The notes under the pieces were generated by a model, which was not told where the DNA came from, searched no databases, and saw only the letters and a program-made list of their open reading frames with translations. From positions 186,001 through 250,000 of the forward strand of contig NZ_CANLYI010000008.1 of NCBI RefSeq assembly GCF_947495255.1: DNA of 64,000 nucleotides. The letters are read 5' to 3'. A program made the translations under genes and the position numbers. Within the stretch, counting starts at the first letter, position 1; the number at the start of each line of letters is the position of its first letter. The stretch is from an uncultured Winogradskyella sp. (GTDB taxonomy: Bacteria > Bacteroidota > Bacteroidia > Flavobacteriales > Flavobacteriaceae). This document shows positions 12,268 to 20,526 of this stretch, piece after piece.

Positions 12268-13296
12268 ATGCAACTTTCTAAATATTTCATTCTCTTTACA
12301 TTAAGCCTATTTTTAACAAATTGTGGTGATACAAATTCATCTAAAAAATCTAATTTATCTATAAAAATTAATGAGCAATCATTAATGCTAGGCGATACAC
12401 TTCAGTTATCTATTAATAACCCTAAGAATCTAGATGTTGCTAGTGTTAGCTATGATCTAAGTGGTAAACCTATAGAAAGTAATGCCGTATTAATTAACAC
12501 AACTGTTGGTAACAAAACAATTACAGCAACGGTTAAAGTTGGTGATAAAACAGAAACGCTAACAAAATCTGTTGTGGTTTATAATAATGTAATCCCAACC
12601 ATTTACACTTTTGAAATTGTAAACACCTACCCTCACGATATTACATCTTATACGCAAGGTTTAGAGTTTCATAATGGCAATTTATACGAAAGTACAGGGC
12701 AAAAAGGAGAATCTAAGCTAAGAAAAGTAAATTTTGAAACAGGTGAAGTCTTAAAGAATATAGATTTAGAAGATCAATATTTTGGAGAAGGTTTAACTGT
12801 ACTTAACGATAAAATCTACCAACTGACTTGGCAAGCTAAAAGAGGATTTGTTTACGATGTAAATACATTTGAAAAACTAAGTAGCTTTAATTACGGAACT
12901 AGTAAAGAAGGTTGGGGAATTTGTAATGACGGAAAAACATTATATAAATCTGATGGTACGGAAAAAATCTATCTTTTAAATCCTGAAAACCTTACAGAGC
13001 AAAGTCATATTGAAGTTTATACTCAAAAAGGAAAAATACCAAGTCTTAATGAACTGGAATGGATTGATGGAAAAATATTCGCAAATATCTATCAAAGAAA
13101 CGGAGTTGCCATTATAAACCCAAAAACAGGAGGTGTTGAAGGTGTTATTAATTTTGAATCTTTAAGAAAATTAGTAAAGCAGCATCCAGAACTAGATGTA
13201 CTTAACGGAATTGCTTATAACCCAGAACGTGAAACTATATTTGTTACTGGTAAAAATTGGGATAAACTTTTTGAAGTTAAAATAGAGGCACAATAA
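12268..13296 (+). CDS. Glutaminyl-peptide cyclotransferase, lipoprotein
   Basis: Converts N-terminal glutamine of peptides to pyroglutamate. Residues from about 115 to the end match the plant/bacterial-type glutamine cyclotransferase propeller: YTQGLEF, ESTGQKGES, YFGEGLTVL, YQLTW, GWGICNDG, NELEWIDG, VLNGIAYNP. The N-terminus is a signal with lipobox-like LTNC, so the enzyme is probably membrane-anchored outside the cytoplasm. An Ig-like spacer (about 30-110) precedes the catalytic part. I chose the ATG at 12268 over the TTG at 12244 because the signal peptide begins there. Confidence 0.9.
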   Translation: MQLSKYFILFTLSLFLTNCGDTNSSKKSNLSIKINEQSLMLGDTLQLSINNPKNLDVASVSYDLSGKPIESNAVLINTTVGNKTITATVKVGDKTETLTKSVVVYNNVIPTIYTFEIVNTYPHDITSYTQGLEFHNGNLYESTGQKGESKLRKVNFETGEVLKNIDLEDQYFGEGLTVLNDKIYQLTWQAKRGFVYDVNTFEKLSSFNYGTSKEGWGICNDGKTLYKSDGTEKIYLLNPENLTEQSHIEVYTQKGKIPSLNELEWIDGKIFANIYQRNGVAIINPKTGGVEGVINFESLRKLVKQHPELDVLNGIAYNPERETIFVTGKNWDKLFEVKIEAQ

Positions 13297-13395
13297 AAAA
13301 TTATAGCCTTTACTCACCCAAAAGGTCTGTTTACTCATTCTTAATTATATAACTAAATTAACTTTTGGTTCTTTGATATATAAATCAAAGCAACC

Positions 13396-14190
13396 ATGAG
13401 AAAAGTTATTACTATAAACATACCTAAACCTTGCCATGAGGATTGGAACAAAATGACACTTAACAATCAAGGTCGTCATTGTGCATCTTGTAATAAAACC
13501 GTTGTAGACTTTACCAAACAAACTGATGAGCAAATTATAAAATCTCTAGAATCTAAAGGCAATCTGTGTGGTCGTTTTAAAACCCAACAAATAGATAGAG
13601 AGCTTGTTTTAGCCAGAAAAGACAAAAATAATTATTGGTCGTTAGCTGCTTCTGGCCTATTTGCTTTTATGGCTTTAGGAAGTCAAAACGCATTTGCACA
13701 AGGCGAACCAATAAAACAAGACACCATAATAAGACCAATGTTAAAAGGCAAAATAGCAACTTCTATTTTGAATGAACATATATATGTTGGCACAGTTACA
13801 ACAGCTATTGATGGTTTACCTCTACCTGGTGCTACTATAATTCTTAAAGGAACATCAAGAGAAGCACATACAGATTTTGATGGAAATTTTACAATTAAAG
13901 GAAAAATAGGAGAAACTCTAGAATTGAGTTATGTAGGCATGGAAACTCAAAAATTGATATTAAACACAACCTATACAATGACTATTGCATTAAAAGACGA
14001 TAGTTGTTTTGATGATTATGCTGCAGTTGTTTTTGTTTCCTACAATTATCAAAGCAATATAGACTGCAAAAGGAAAAAACGAAAAGCTAAACGCTTAACC
14101 AAAAAAGAAGCAATAAATAACGGAGAACAAGAAAGAACTGCTTTTGGTAAATTCTTCTACGGAATTAAAAGGTTGTTTAGCAATAAATAA
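13396..14190 (+). CDS. Membrane protein with N-terminal CxxC segment and CarboxypepD_reg-like domain
   Basis: A 264-residue protein of a layout common in Flavobacteriaceae. Residues 1-65 are cytoplasmic and contain Cys residues in KPCHEDWNKM, HCASCNKTVVDF and GNLCGRF, suggesting metal binding. One membrane segment follows (about 82-102). Outside is a beta-sandwich CarboxypepD_reg-like domain (GTVTTAIDGLPLPGATIILK ... DFDGNFTIKG). The C-terminus is very basic (KRKKRKAKRLTKK). The function is unknown; it may be an envelope sensor or assembly protein. The thioesterase gene begins 25 bases after the stop. Confidence 0.75.
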   Translation: MRKVITINIPKPCHEDWNKMTLNNQGRHCASCNKTVVDFTKQTDEQIIKSLESKGNLCGRFKTQQIDRELVLARKDKNNYWSLAASGLFAFMALGSQNAFAQGEPIKQDTIIRPMLKGKIATSILNEHIYVGTVTTAIDGLPLPGATIILKGTSREAHTDFDGNFTIKGKIGETLELSYVGMETQKLILNTTYTMTIALKDDSCFDDYAAVVFVSYNYQSNIDCKRKKRKAKRLTKKEAINNGEQERTAFGKFFYGIKRLFSNK

Positions 14191-14215
14191 TATCTTTATA
14201 CATCAAAAAACAAGG

Positions 14216-14605
14216 ATGAAAGTATTCGAAAAAACCATAACTGTCTCACAAGATGATATCGACGACCTTAACCATGTTAATAATGTGCGTTATGTGCAAT
14301 GGGTTCAAGATATTGCTAAAGACCATTGGTTAACTTATGCTACAAAAGACATATTAGAAACTTATTCTTGGTTTTTGGTTAATCATTTTATTGAGTACAA
14401 AAGTCAAGCGTTACTAGGCGATAAACTGCTTTTAAAAACTTATGTCCCAAAAGCCGAAGGTGTTTCAACCATTAGACATGTCGAAATCATCAATGCAGAG
14501 ACCGATGAACTCATTGTAAAATCCAAAGCAAAATGGTGTTTAATTGATAATAAAACACAGCGACCTACTCGTATTATTCCTAAAATTGGTGAGCTTTTTG
14601 ATTAA
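14216..14605 (+). CDS. Acyl-CoA thioesterase, hotdog fold (YbgC/4HBT type)
   Basis: A 129-residue hotdog-fold thioesterase. The catalytic-helix motif DDLNHVNNVRYVQW gives the expected Asp-x3-His-x-Asn pattern. Such proteins hydrolyse short or aromatic acyl-CoA or acyl-ACP thioesters; the substrate cannot be told from sequence. A longer open frame begins at 14144 inside the preceding gene, but homologues begin with a segment like MKVFEKTITV, so the ATG at 14216 is preferred. Confidence 0.88.
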   Translation: MKVFEKTITVSQDDIDDLNHVNNVRYVQWVQDIAKDHWLTYATKDILETYSWFLVNHFIEYKSQALLGDKLLLKTYVPKAEGVSTIRHVEIINAETDELIVKSKAKWCLIDNKTQRPTRIIPKIGELFD

Positions 14606-14687
14606 AGTGTTTTACTATAGATTCTGGTTGCACTTCCACTTCATTCAATGACCACATTTCACTTAATAATGACCTAATAAATTAATT

Positions 14688-14719
14688 ACCTTAACATTTC
14701 TTTAGGTTAAAGTTTTTTT
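14688..14719 (+). terminator. Possible terminator after the thioesterase gene
   Basis: ACCTTAAC and GTTAAAGT can pair with one mismatch, and seven T follow. The stem is weak. Confidence 0.4.
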
Positions 14720-14777
14720 AATGAATTACTGATTATCAATTGAATCCCTTTTCTTTAGGGCATCAATCAATTCAATC

Positions 14778-15545
14778 ATGCAAAAAACTACTATTCTTCT
14801 ATTTCTATTAGTCTTACCTTTTATTAATAATGCTCAGACTTTAAGCGGAAAAATTTATGATGAAAAAGGCGTTGTAAAAAACATAAAAGTTTACAATAAA
14901 ACGCAAGGTAGATTAACTCTAACCAATACAGATGGTGATTTCAAAATAGAAGCAAAAGTGAACGACAGTATTTTGTTTGAATCTTTATTCTATCATAAAA
15001 AAACAGTTGTTTTAAAAGATATCCATTTTAATGGTGTTGCCGTTTTTGAACTTAAAGAAATACTAAACGAACTCGATGAAGTTGAAATCATAGCAGAACC
15101 GGAACAACCTGTTTTCAAAGAAGAAACCTACAACAATGACCTTCAACATATATTAAAAGAAGACATAAAGAATAATCCGCACTTGTACAAACCTGCAAAT
15201 GCAACAGGTGGAGTAGATATTTTAGCAGTCATTGGCTTGGTTGCTAAACTATTTAAAGATAATGATAAATACGTCGCTCCTATTTATCAACCCATTACAT
15301 ACACTCAAATGGATTCTTTATTCGAGAAAAGTTCATTTTTCAATAAAGAATTAATGACTAAAGATTTAAAAATTTCAGAAGATAAAACGCATCTATTTTA
15401 TGATTTCTGCGAAGCCAAACAAATAAGTTCTGAATTACTAAAAGACGAAAACAAAATGCTATTACTAGAAGAGCTTGTTTTAAATAGTCAACTATTTTTA
15501 ATTCTATTAGAGCAATATGGCGAAGAGTCAGTAACTAAGGATTAA
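14778..15545 (+). CDS. Secreted CarboxypepD_reg-like protein, uncharacterised
   Basis: A 255-residue protein with a signal peptide ending NNAQ. Residues 20-105 form a CarboxypepD_reg-like beta domain (LSGKIYDEKG ... LTNTDGDFKI ... ILFESLFYHKKTV ... LNELDEVEII), as at the start of TonB-dependent receptors, but there is no barrel. The remaining 150 residues are mainly helical with no domain I recognise. It probably resides in the periplasm or outer membrane. The family is frequent in Flavobacteriaceae, and the function is unknown. Confidence 0.75.
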   Translation: MQKTTILLFLLVLPFINNAQTLSGKIYDEKGVVKNIKVYNKTQGRLTLTNTDGDFKIEAKVNDSILFESLFYHKKTVVLKDIHFNGVAVFELKEILNELDEVEIIAEPEQPVFKEETYNNDLQHILKEDIKNNPHLYKPANATGGVDILAVIGLVAKLFKDNDKYVAPIYQPITYTQMDSLFEKSSFFNKELMTKDLKISEDKTHLFYDFCEAKQISSELLKDENKMLLLEELVLNSQLFLILLEQYGEESVTKD

Positions 15546-15598
15546 CCTTTATTTTTACTTTATTAGCTCGTTATTTAGATTGATTTTTAAGAATGAAA

Positions 15599-15760
15599 AA
15601 TCGTATCGAGAACCTAATAGTAAATTGAATATAATATTCTCGATACAAATTTGATGCAAAAACGGCATCACATTCACTCAAACTGACGGAAACTACTAAA
15701 TTATATTATAAAATAAAGATTCTTTGGTCATGCTTTCCTCAGAATGACAAACCTCATTTA
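15599..15760. repeat. Dispersed intergenic repeat, copy A
   Basis: AATCGTATCGAGAACC (15599-15614), TTCTCGATACAAA (15637-15649) and a TCACTCAAACTGACGG segment match pieces of the copies near 22.3 kb and 43.6 kb. The first two are partly complementary (TCGTATCGAGAA against TTCTCGATAC), so the element can fold. A second segment (TTTCCTCAGAATGACAAAC, about 15736-15754) is of a type often seen repeated in flavobacterial spacers. It fills most of the 288-base gap. Confidence 0.6.
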
Positions 15761-15833
15761 ATTTATACCCAAACTATAATAAATCCTAACTTCAAAAGTT
15801 ATATTTTTAAGCCCTAATTATATTTATCACTTT

Positions 15834-17402
15834 ATGAAGCGATTGCTATCATTTTTACTTTGTTTCGGAATCTTACTTTTTTGGAGCTCTTGCCGTAACG
15901 ATTTTGAATTTTCACCAAGCCAAGGAAACTTAGAATTTGCAAGAGACACCATCTATTTAGATACTGTTTTTTCAACTATAGGTTCAAGTACGTATAACTT
16001 AAAAGTATATAATCGCAGTGATGATGATATTGTGATTCCGACAATACAACTTGAAAACGGTACTAGTTCATACTACAGAATGAATGTTGATGGCACAACA
16101 GGTTTAGAGGGTGAACAAGAAGGGAAATTTTTTGAAGATGTAGAATTATTAGCAAATGACAGTTTGTTCATTTTTATTGAAACAACCATAGATATTTCAA
16201 CACTAGGAAGCTTAGGTAATCAGTTTTTATATACGGATCGTATTTTATTTGATGCAGGTAGTAATCAACAAGATATAGACGTGGTGACATTAGTAAAAGA
16301 TGCCGTTTTTATTTATCCATCTAGAGATGAAGATACAAATATTATTGAGACCTTAACGTTTGATGTTGATGGCGACGGTACACCTGATGAAACAGCATTG
16401 CAAGGACGTTTTCTTGAAGATAGCGAACTTACATTCACCAACGAAAAACCTTATGTCATCTATGGTTACGCAGGCGTTGACACAGGTAAAACCTTAACGA
16501 TGGAAGCTGGTGCACGTGTGCATTTCCATGCCGATTCTGGGATTATTGTAACTGATGGTGCCACTTTAAACATCAATGGAGACATAAGTACAAATCAAGA
16601 AACTCTTGAAAACGAAGTGATTTTACAAGGTGACAGACTAGAACCGCTTTACGAGGATATCCCTGGTCAATGGGGAACTATTTGGCTTTTTAACGGAAGT
16701 GAAAATATCAGCATTAATTATGCAACAATAAAAAATGCTACAATTGGTATTATTGCAGATGGAAATCGAGATGCTACTAACGATAAATTAACCATTACAA
16801 ATTCGCAAATCTATAATACAAGTAGTTTCGGAATTAGAGGAACTGCGACTTCTATTACAGCAGAAAATATAGTCATAAACAATTGTGGTCAATCTGCTTT
16901 TGCAGGCACATTAGGCGGTAAATATAATTTTACACATTGTACCATTGCTAATTACTGGAATAGCAGTTTTAGGGATTTCCCTGCACTACTATTAAACGAT
17001 TTTATTTTAGATGAAAACGGAACACCTACTGTATTTGGTTTAGTTGAAGCTAATTTTAACAATTGTATTATTTATGGTAATGATAATCCTGAGTTTTTAA
17101 TAGAAAATGCCGGAAATACCTTTAACTATAAATTTAATAATTGTTTACTAAGATTCAACAACGAAACGCTTTCTGGTACTGGTAATTACGATTTTGACAA
17201 TGTTACTTTTTTCGAGAACAACGTTTTTAATGAAGATCCAGATTTTGAAGACCCTTTTGAAAACTTAATGCGAATAGGAAATGATTCTGCAGCTAATGCC
17301 ATTAACACCTCTACGTTTGGTGTGGATAATGACATTAATGGTGAATCTAGAACAAGTTCAATCGATGCTGGTGCATACATTCACACAACTTTTGAAGATT
17401 AA
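15834..17402 (+). CDS. Parallel beta-helix lipoprotein
   Basis: A 522-residue predicted lipoprotein (WSSCRND, Cys20). Residues about 30-165 form a beta-sandwich region (FARDTIYLDTVFSTIGSSTY) common in Bacteroidota surface proteins. Residues about 170-520 have repeated short strands and Asn-rich turns (NATIGIIADG, ITNSQIYNTS, IVINNCGQSAF) of a right-handed parallel beta-helix (pectin-lyase-like fold). Such folds occur in polysaccharide lyases and adhesins, but no catalytic residues can be assigned, and the family is not a proven enzyme. A small membrane-protein frame follows at 15 bases. Confidence 0.8.
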   Translation: MKRLLSFLLCFGILLFWSSCRNDFEFSPSQGNLEFARDTIYLDTVFSTIGSSTYNLKVYNRSDDDIVIPTIQLENGTSSYYRMNVDGTTGLEGEQEGKFFEDVELLANDSLFIFIETTIDISTLGSLGNQFLYTDRILFDAGSNQQDIDVVTLVKDAVFIYPSRDEDTNIIETLTFDVDGDGTPDETALQGRFLEDSELTFTNEKPYVIYGYAGVDTGKTLTMEAGARVHFHADSGIIVTDGATLNINGDISTNQETLENEVILQGDRLEPLYEDIPGQWGTIWLFNGSENISINYATIKNATIGIIADGNRDATNDKLTITNSQIYNTSSFGIRGTATSITAENIVINNCGQSAFAGTLGGKYNFTHCTIANYWNSSFRDFPALLLNDFILDENGTPTVFGLVEANFNNCIIYGNDNPEFLIENAGNTFNYKFNNCLLRFNNETLSGTGNYDFDNVTFFENNVFNEDPDFEDPFENLMRIGNDSAANAINTSTFGVDNDINGESRTSSIDAGAYIHTTFED

Positions 17403-17417
17403 ATAATCTCAGGTATT

Positions 17418-17648
17418 TTGAAATCAAAACTCAATTTCTCAAAATTTTTAATTGAAATACTCAAGTATCTATGGTTAACTTTTAATTGTCTTTTGGCAAT
17501 ACCTTTTATACTAGTCGTTATAGAAAAAGTAAGACGACCTGATTTTAAAAATTTATCGATCAACCAAATAATCATAGCAGGAATTATTTTAACCATTTCA
17601 TTAATCTTGAATCTTATTTTGATATATAGAAAAAGCCCTTCAAAATAA
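17418..17648 (+). CDS. Small two-helix membrane protein
   Basis: A 76-residue frame starting at TTG 17418. It has two hydrophobic segments (about 17-36 and 51-69) with a charged loop (EKVRRPDFKN) between and a short basic tail. A terminator overlaps its stop codon, which supports it as the last gene after the beta-helix gene. The opposite strand also has an open frame here, but its composition is less protein-like. The function is unknown. Confidence 0.5.
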   Translation: MKSKLNFSKFLIEILKYLWLTFNCLLAIPFILVVIEKVRRPDFKNLSINQIIIAGIILTISLILNLILIYRKSPSK

Positions 17649-17662
17649 ATTGAAAGGCTTTT
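17631..17662. terminator. Bidirectional terminator at the end of the beta-helix transcript
   Basis: AAAAGCC-TTCAA pairs with TTGAA-GGCTTTT with one mismatch, flanked by A and T runs. It overlaps the stop of the small membrane-protein gene. Confidence 0.65.
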
Positions 17663-17690
17663 AATTATAAATTTATAGTTCAACTAATAT

Positions 17691-17718
17691 GAGATACTGA
17701 AACAAGTTCAGTGTAACA
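17691..17718. repeat. Short intergenic hairpin repeat (ACTGAAACAAGTTCAGT core)
   Basis: ACTGAA and TTCAGT pair around ACAAG. The sequence around it resembles a short hairpin repeat I know from intergenic regions of many marine flavobacteria. Only one copy is seen in this window. Confidence 0.45.
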
Positions 17719-17729
17719 TAGTCTATATT

Positions 17730-19004
17730 TTATGCATTAAATAAAGCACGTCCTCCCATTAATGCATTTACTTTTTCAGCGACACCAGCTAAAACAGTAT
17801 CATTATCATGATTCATTAAAACTTCATCAATTAAATCTACCACGTAAGGCATATCAGTTTCTTTTAAACCACGTGTTGTAATTGCAGGTGTACCAACTCT
17901 AATACCAGAAGTTACAAAAGGAGATTCTGTATCAAATGGCACCATGTTTTTGTTCACTGTAATATCTGCTTTCACTAAAGCATTTTCTGCATCTTTACCT
18001 GTAATATTTTTATTTCTAAGATCAATTAACATCATGTGGTTATCGGTACCTCCAGAAATTAAGTTGTAATCTTTAGCAACGAACGCTTTTGCCATAGCAT
18101 CAGCATTGTGCTTTACTTGTAACATATAATGTAAAAACTCATCTGTTAATGCTTCACCAAAAGCAATGGCTTTTGCAGCAATAATATGTTCTAATGGTCC
18201 ACCTTGGTTTCCTGGAAAAACACCAGAATCTAATAAACCAGACATTTTACGAAGTTTACCGTTCTTTAAAGTAATACCAAATGGGTTATCAATATTTTCT
18301 CCCATCATAATCATTCCACCTCTTGGTCCACGCAACGTTTTGTGCGTTGTAGTCGTCACAATATGACAATGAGGCATTGGATCGTTTAAAATTCCTTTAG
18401 CAATTAAACCTGCAGGATGCGAAATATCTGCTAATAAAACTGCACCAACACTATCAGCAACTTCTCTAAATTTAGCAAAATCGATATCTCTAGAATAAGC
18501 AGAAGCACCAGCAATAATCAATTTTGGCTGTTCTTTTTTAGCTTGATCAGCTAACATATCATAATCAATATAACCTGTATCTTTCTTTACACCATAAAAT
18601 GTAGGATTATATAATTTACCCGAAAAATTAACAGGAGAACCATGTGTTAAGTGTCCACCATGAGATAAATCGAAACCTAAAATAGTATCACCTGGTTTTA
18701 AACACGCATGAAAAACTGCTGTATTTGCCTGACTCCCAGAATGCGGCTGTACGTTAGCATAAGCAGCACCAAACAAAGTCTTTGCTCTATCAATAGCAAT
18801 GTTTTCAACCTCATCAACTACTTCGCAACCACCATAATAGCGCTTACCAGGATAGCCTTCAGCATATTTATTAGTTAATACAGAACCTGCAGCTTCCATA
18901 ACTTGGTCGCTAACAAAATTCTCTGATGCTATTAATTCTATACCATCAATTTGGCGTTCTTTTTCAGCTTTAATGAGTTCAAAAATTTGTTCGTCGCGTT
19001 GCAT
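17730..19004 (-). CDS. glyA: Serine hydroxymethyltransferase
   Basis: PLP enzyme that converts serine and tetrahydrofolate to glycine and 5,10-methylene-tetrahydrofolate, the main one-carbon source. Its 424 residues are normal for the family. Motifs include [23 protein letters not shown], the substrate/PLP segment QPHSGSQAN, and the PLP-binding Lys222 in [14 protein letters not shown]. Cytoplasmic. It is transcribed away from fumarylacetoacetase, with a 111-base shared promoter region. Confidence 0.98.
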   Translation of the reverse strand: MQRDEQIFELIKAEKERQIDGIELIASENFVSDQVMEAAGSVLTNKYAEGYPGKRYYGGCEVVDEVENIAIDRAKTLFGAAYANVQPHSGSQANTAVFHACLKPGDTILGFDLSHGGHLTHGSPVNFSGKLYNPTFYGVKKDTGYIDYDMLADQAKKEQPKLIIAGASAYSRDIDFAKFREVADSVGAVLLADISHPAGLIAKGILNDPMPHCHIVTTTTHKTLRGPRGGMIMMGENIDNPFGITLKNGKLRKMSGLLDSGVFPGNQGGPLEHIIAAKAIAFGEALTDEFLHYMLQVKHNADAMAKAFVAKDYNLISGGTDNHMMLIDLRNKNITGKDAENALVKADITVNKNMVPFDTESPFVTSGIRVGTPAITTRGLKETDMPYVVDLIDEVLMNHDNDTVLAGVAEKVNALMGGRALFNA

Positions 19005-19029
19005 ATTTATTGTGTTTGTTAAATCAATA

Positions 19030-19063
19030 CAAAAATAGTGAATACATTAGTTTAAATATCAAA
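19030..19063 (-). promoter_or_regulatory. Promoter of glyA
   Basis: On the minus strand, TTTG (19063-19060), a 22-base spacer and TATTTTTG (19037-19030) match the Bacteroidota promoter consensus. The glyA start is 25 bases downstream. A TAGGTTTG box at 19071-19078 on the plus strand may serve the divergent gene. Confidence 0.6.
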
Positions 19064-19115
19064 AATTATGTAGGTTTGAATAGAAATTAATGAACATTTA
19101 ATCAACAATTGCAAT

Positions 19116-20411
19116 ATGCCATTATCAGCCAATAATCCAGATAGAACGTCATGGTTACATGTCGGTAAGACTTCAGATTTTCCAATTCAGAACATTCCTT
19201 TCGGTGTTTTCTTAACCAGAGACGACATTATTACTATCGGAACTAGAATTGGTGATACTGCGATTGACCTTGGTGCTTTACATCAATTAGGCTATTTTGA
19301 AGGTATCCCTTTAACAGATGACATCTTTTTACAGGATACTTTAAATGATTTTATTGCTGATGGAAGAAAAACTTGGCGTTTAGTTAGAAACAGAATCGCA
19401 CAAATTTTTGATGCAGAAAATGATACTTTAAAAAATAATGTTCCACATAAGGAAACTATTTTATTTCGTTTAGATGAAATTGAAATGCAGTTACCAATAC
19501 AAGTTGGTGATTATACTGATTTCTACGCTAGTAAAGAACACGCAACTAACGTTGGCGCAATGTTTAGAGATCCAGAGAATGCGTTATTACCAAATTGGGT
19601 GCACATGCCTGTGGGTTATCATGGTAGAAGTTCTTCTATTATTCCTTCAGGAATTCCAATTCATCGTCCACAAGGACAAACGTTGCCAGAAGGTGCAGAC
19701 AAACCTGTTTTTGGACCTTCAAAATTGGTGGATTTTGAATTAGAGATGGCTTTTATCACAACAGACGCTAATGATTTAGGTGAACCAATTCCTATTGAAG
19801 AAACTGAAGAATATATCTTCGGATTGGTATTATTTAATGATTGGTCTGCTCGCGATATTCAGAAATGGGAATATGTACCACTTGGACCATTCTTAGGAAA
19901 AAGTTTTGCATCATCAATGTCACCTTGGATTGTAACTTTAGATGCTTTAGAGCCTTTTAGAACTGAAAGCCCTAAACAAACGCCTAAACCATTAGAGTAT
20001 TTACAAACTAAAGGTAAAAAGAGTTTTGATATTAATTTAGAAGTTGGTATTCAGCCAAAAGGAGCTAAAGAAACAGTGGTTAGTAAATCGAATTTTAAAT
20101 ACATGTACTGGAATATGGCGCAACAATTAGCGCATCATACTGTTAATGGTTGCCCTATTAATGCAGGAGATATGATGGGAAGTGGAACTATTTCTGGTCC
20201 GACACCAGATTCTTACGGTTCTATGCTAGAACTAAGCTGGAAAGGAACAAAACCTTTAAAGCTAAAAGATGGTACGGAACGTAAATTTATCAATGATAAC
20301 GATACGGTTATTATGAGAGGTTATTGCGAAAATGATGATATTAGAATTGGTTTTGGTTCTGTAAAAACACAATTACTACCTGTTTTTGATTCTAAGAAAA
20401 AGAAGAAATAA
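19116..20411 (+). CDS. fahA: Fumarylacetoacetase
   Basis: Last enzyme of tyrosine and phenylalanine breakdown; hydrolyses fumarylacetoacetate to fumarate and acetoacetate. The 431-residue length and motifs match: the N-terminal domain starting NNPDRTSWL, YTDFYASKEHATNVG, HMPVGYHGRSSSI, the metal-site Glu pair in VDFELEMAF, LFNDWSARDIQKWEY, GPFLGKSFASS and GSGTISGP. The other genes of the homogentisate pathway are not in the window. A terminator follows at 20442. Confidence 0.97.
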   Translation: MPLSANNPDRTSWLHVGKTSDFPIQNIPFGVFLTRDDIITIGTRIGDTAIDLGALHQLGYFEGIPLTDDIFLQDTLNDFIADGRKTWRLVRNRIAQIFDAENDTLKNNVPHKETILFRLDEIEMQLPIQVGDYTDFYASKEHATNVGAMFRDPENALLPNWVHMPVGYHGRSSSIIPSGIPIHRPQGQTLPEGADKPVFGPSKLVDFELEMAFITTDANDLGEPIPIEETEEYIFGLVLFNDWSARDIQKWEYVPLGPFLGKSFASSMSPWIVTLDALEPFRTESPKQTPKPLEYLQTKGKKSFDINLEVGIQPKGAKETVVSKSNFKYMYWNMAQQLAHHTVNGCPINAGDMMGSGTISGPTPDSYGSMLELSWKGTKPLKLKDGTERKFINDNDTVIMRGYCENDDIRIGFGSVKTQLLPVFDSKKKKK

Positions 20412-20441
20412 GCAGTAAGCAGTAAGCTAAAAATATATATG

Positions 20442-20473
20442 AAGACCGAAGTTCAATTACTTTGGTCTTTTTT
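20442..20473 (+). terminator. Terminator after fumarylacetoacetase
   Basis: AAGACCGAAGT and ACTTTGGTCTT pair with one G-T pair around a short loop, followed by a T run. Confidence 0.8.
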
Positions 20474-20526
20474 CTGCATTAATCTGAAAGTTAATACAGA
20501 AGACAATCTTTTGAAAAACCACCAAC

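Noticed and set aside
12268..17402. Possible polysaccharide-utilisation locus
   Set aside because: No SusC/SusD pair or glycoside hydrolase is present; the beta-helix protein has no assigned catalytic residues.
17399..17683. 94-residue minus-strand open frame
   Set aside because: It covers the small membrane-protein gene on the other strand, which fits the position and terminator better, and its own sequence looks random.
20412..20430. Short direct repeat (AGCAGTAAGC type) after fumarylacetoacetase
   Set aside because: Only two units of seven bases; too short to call an element.
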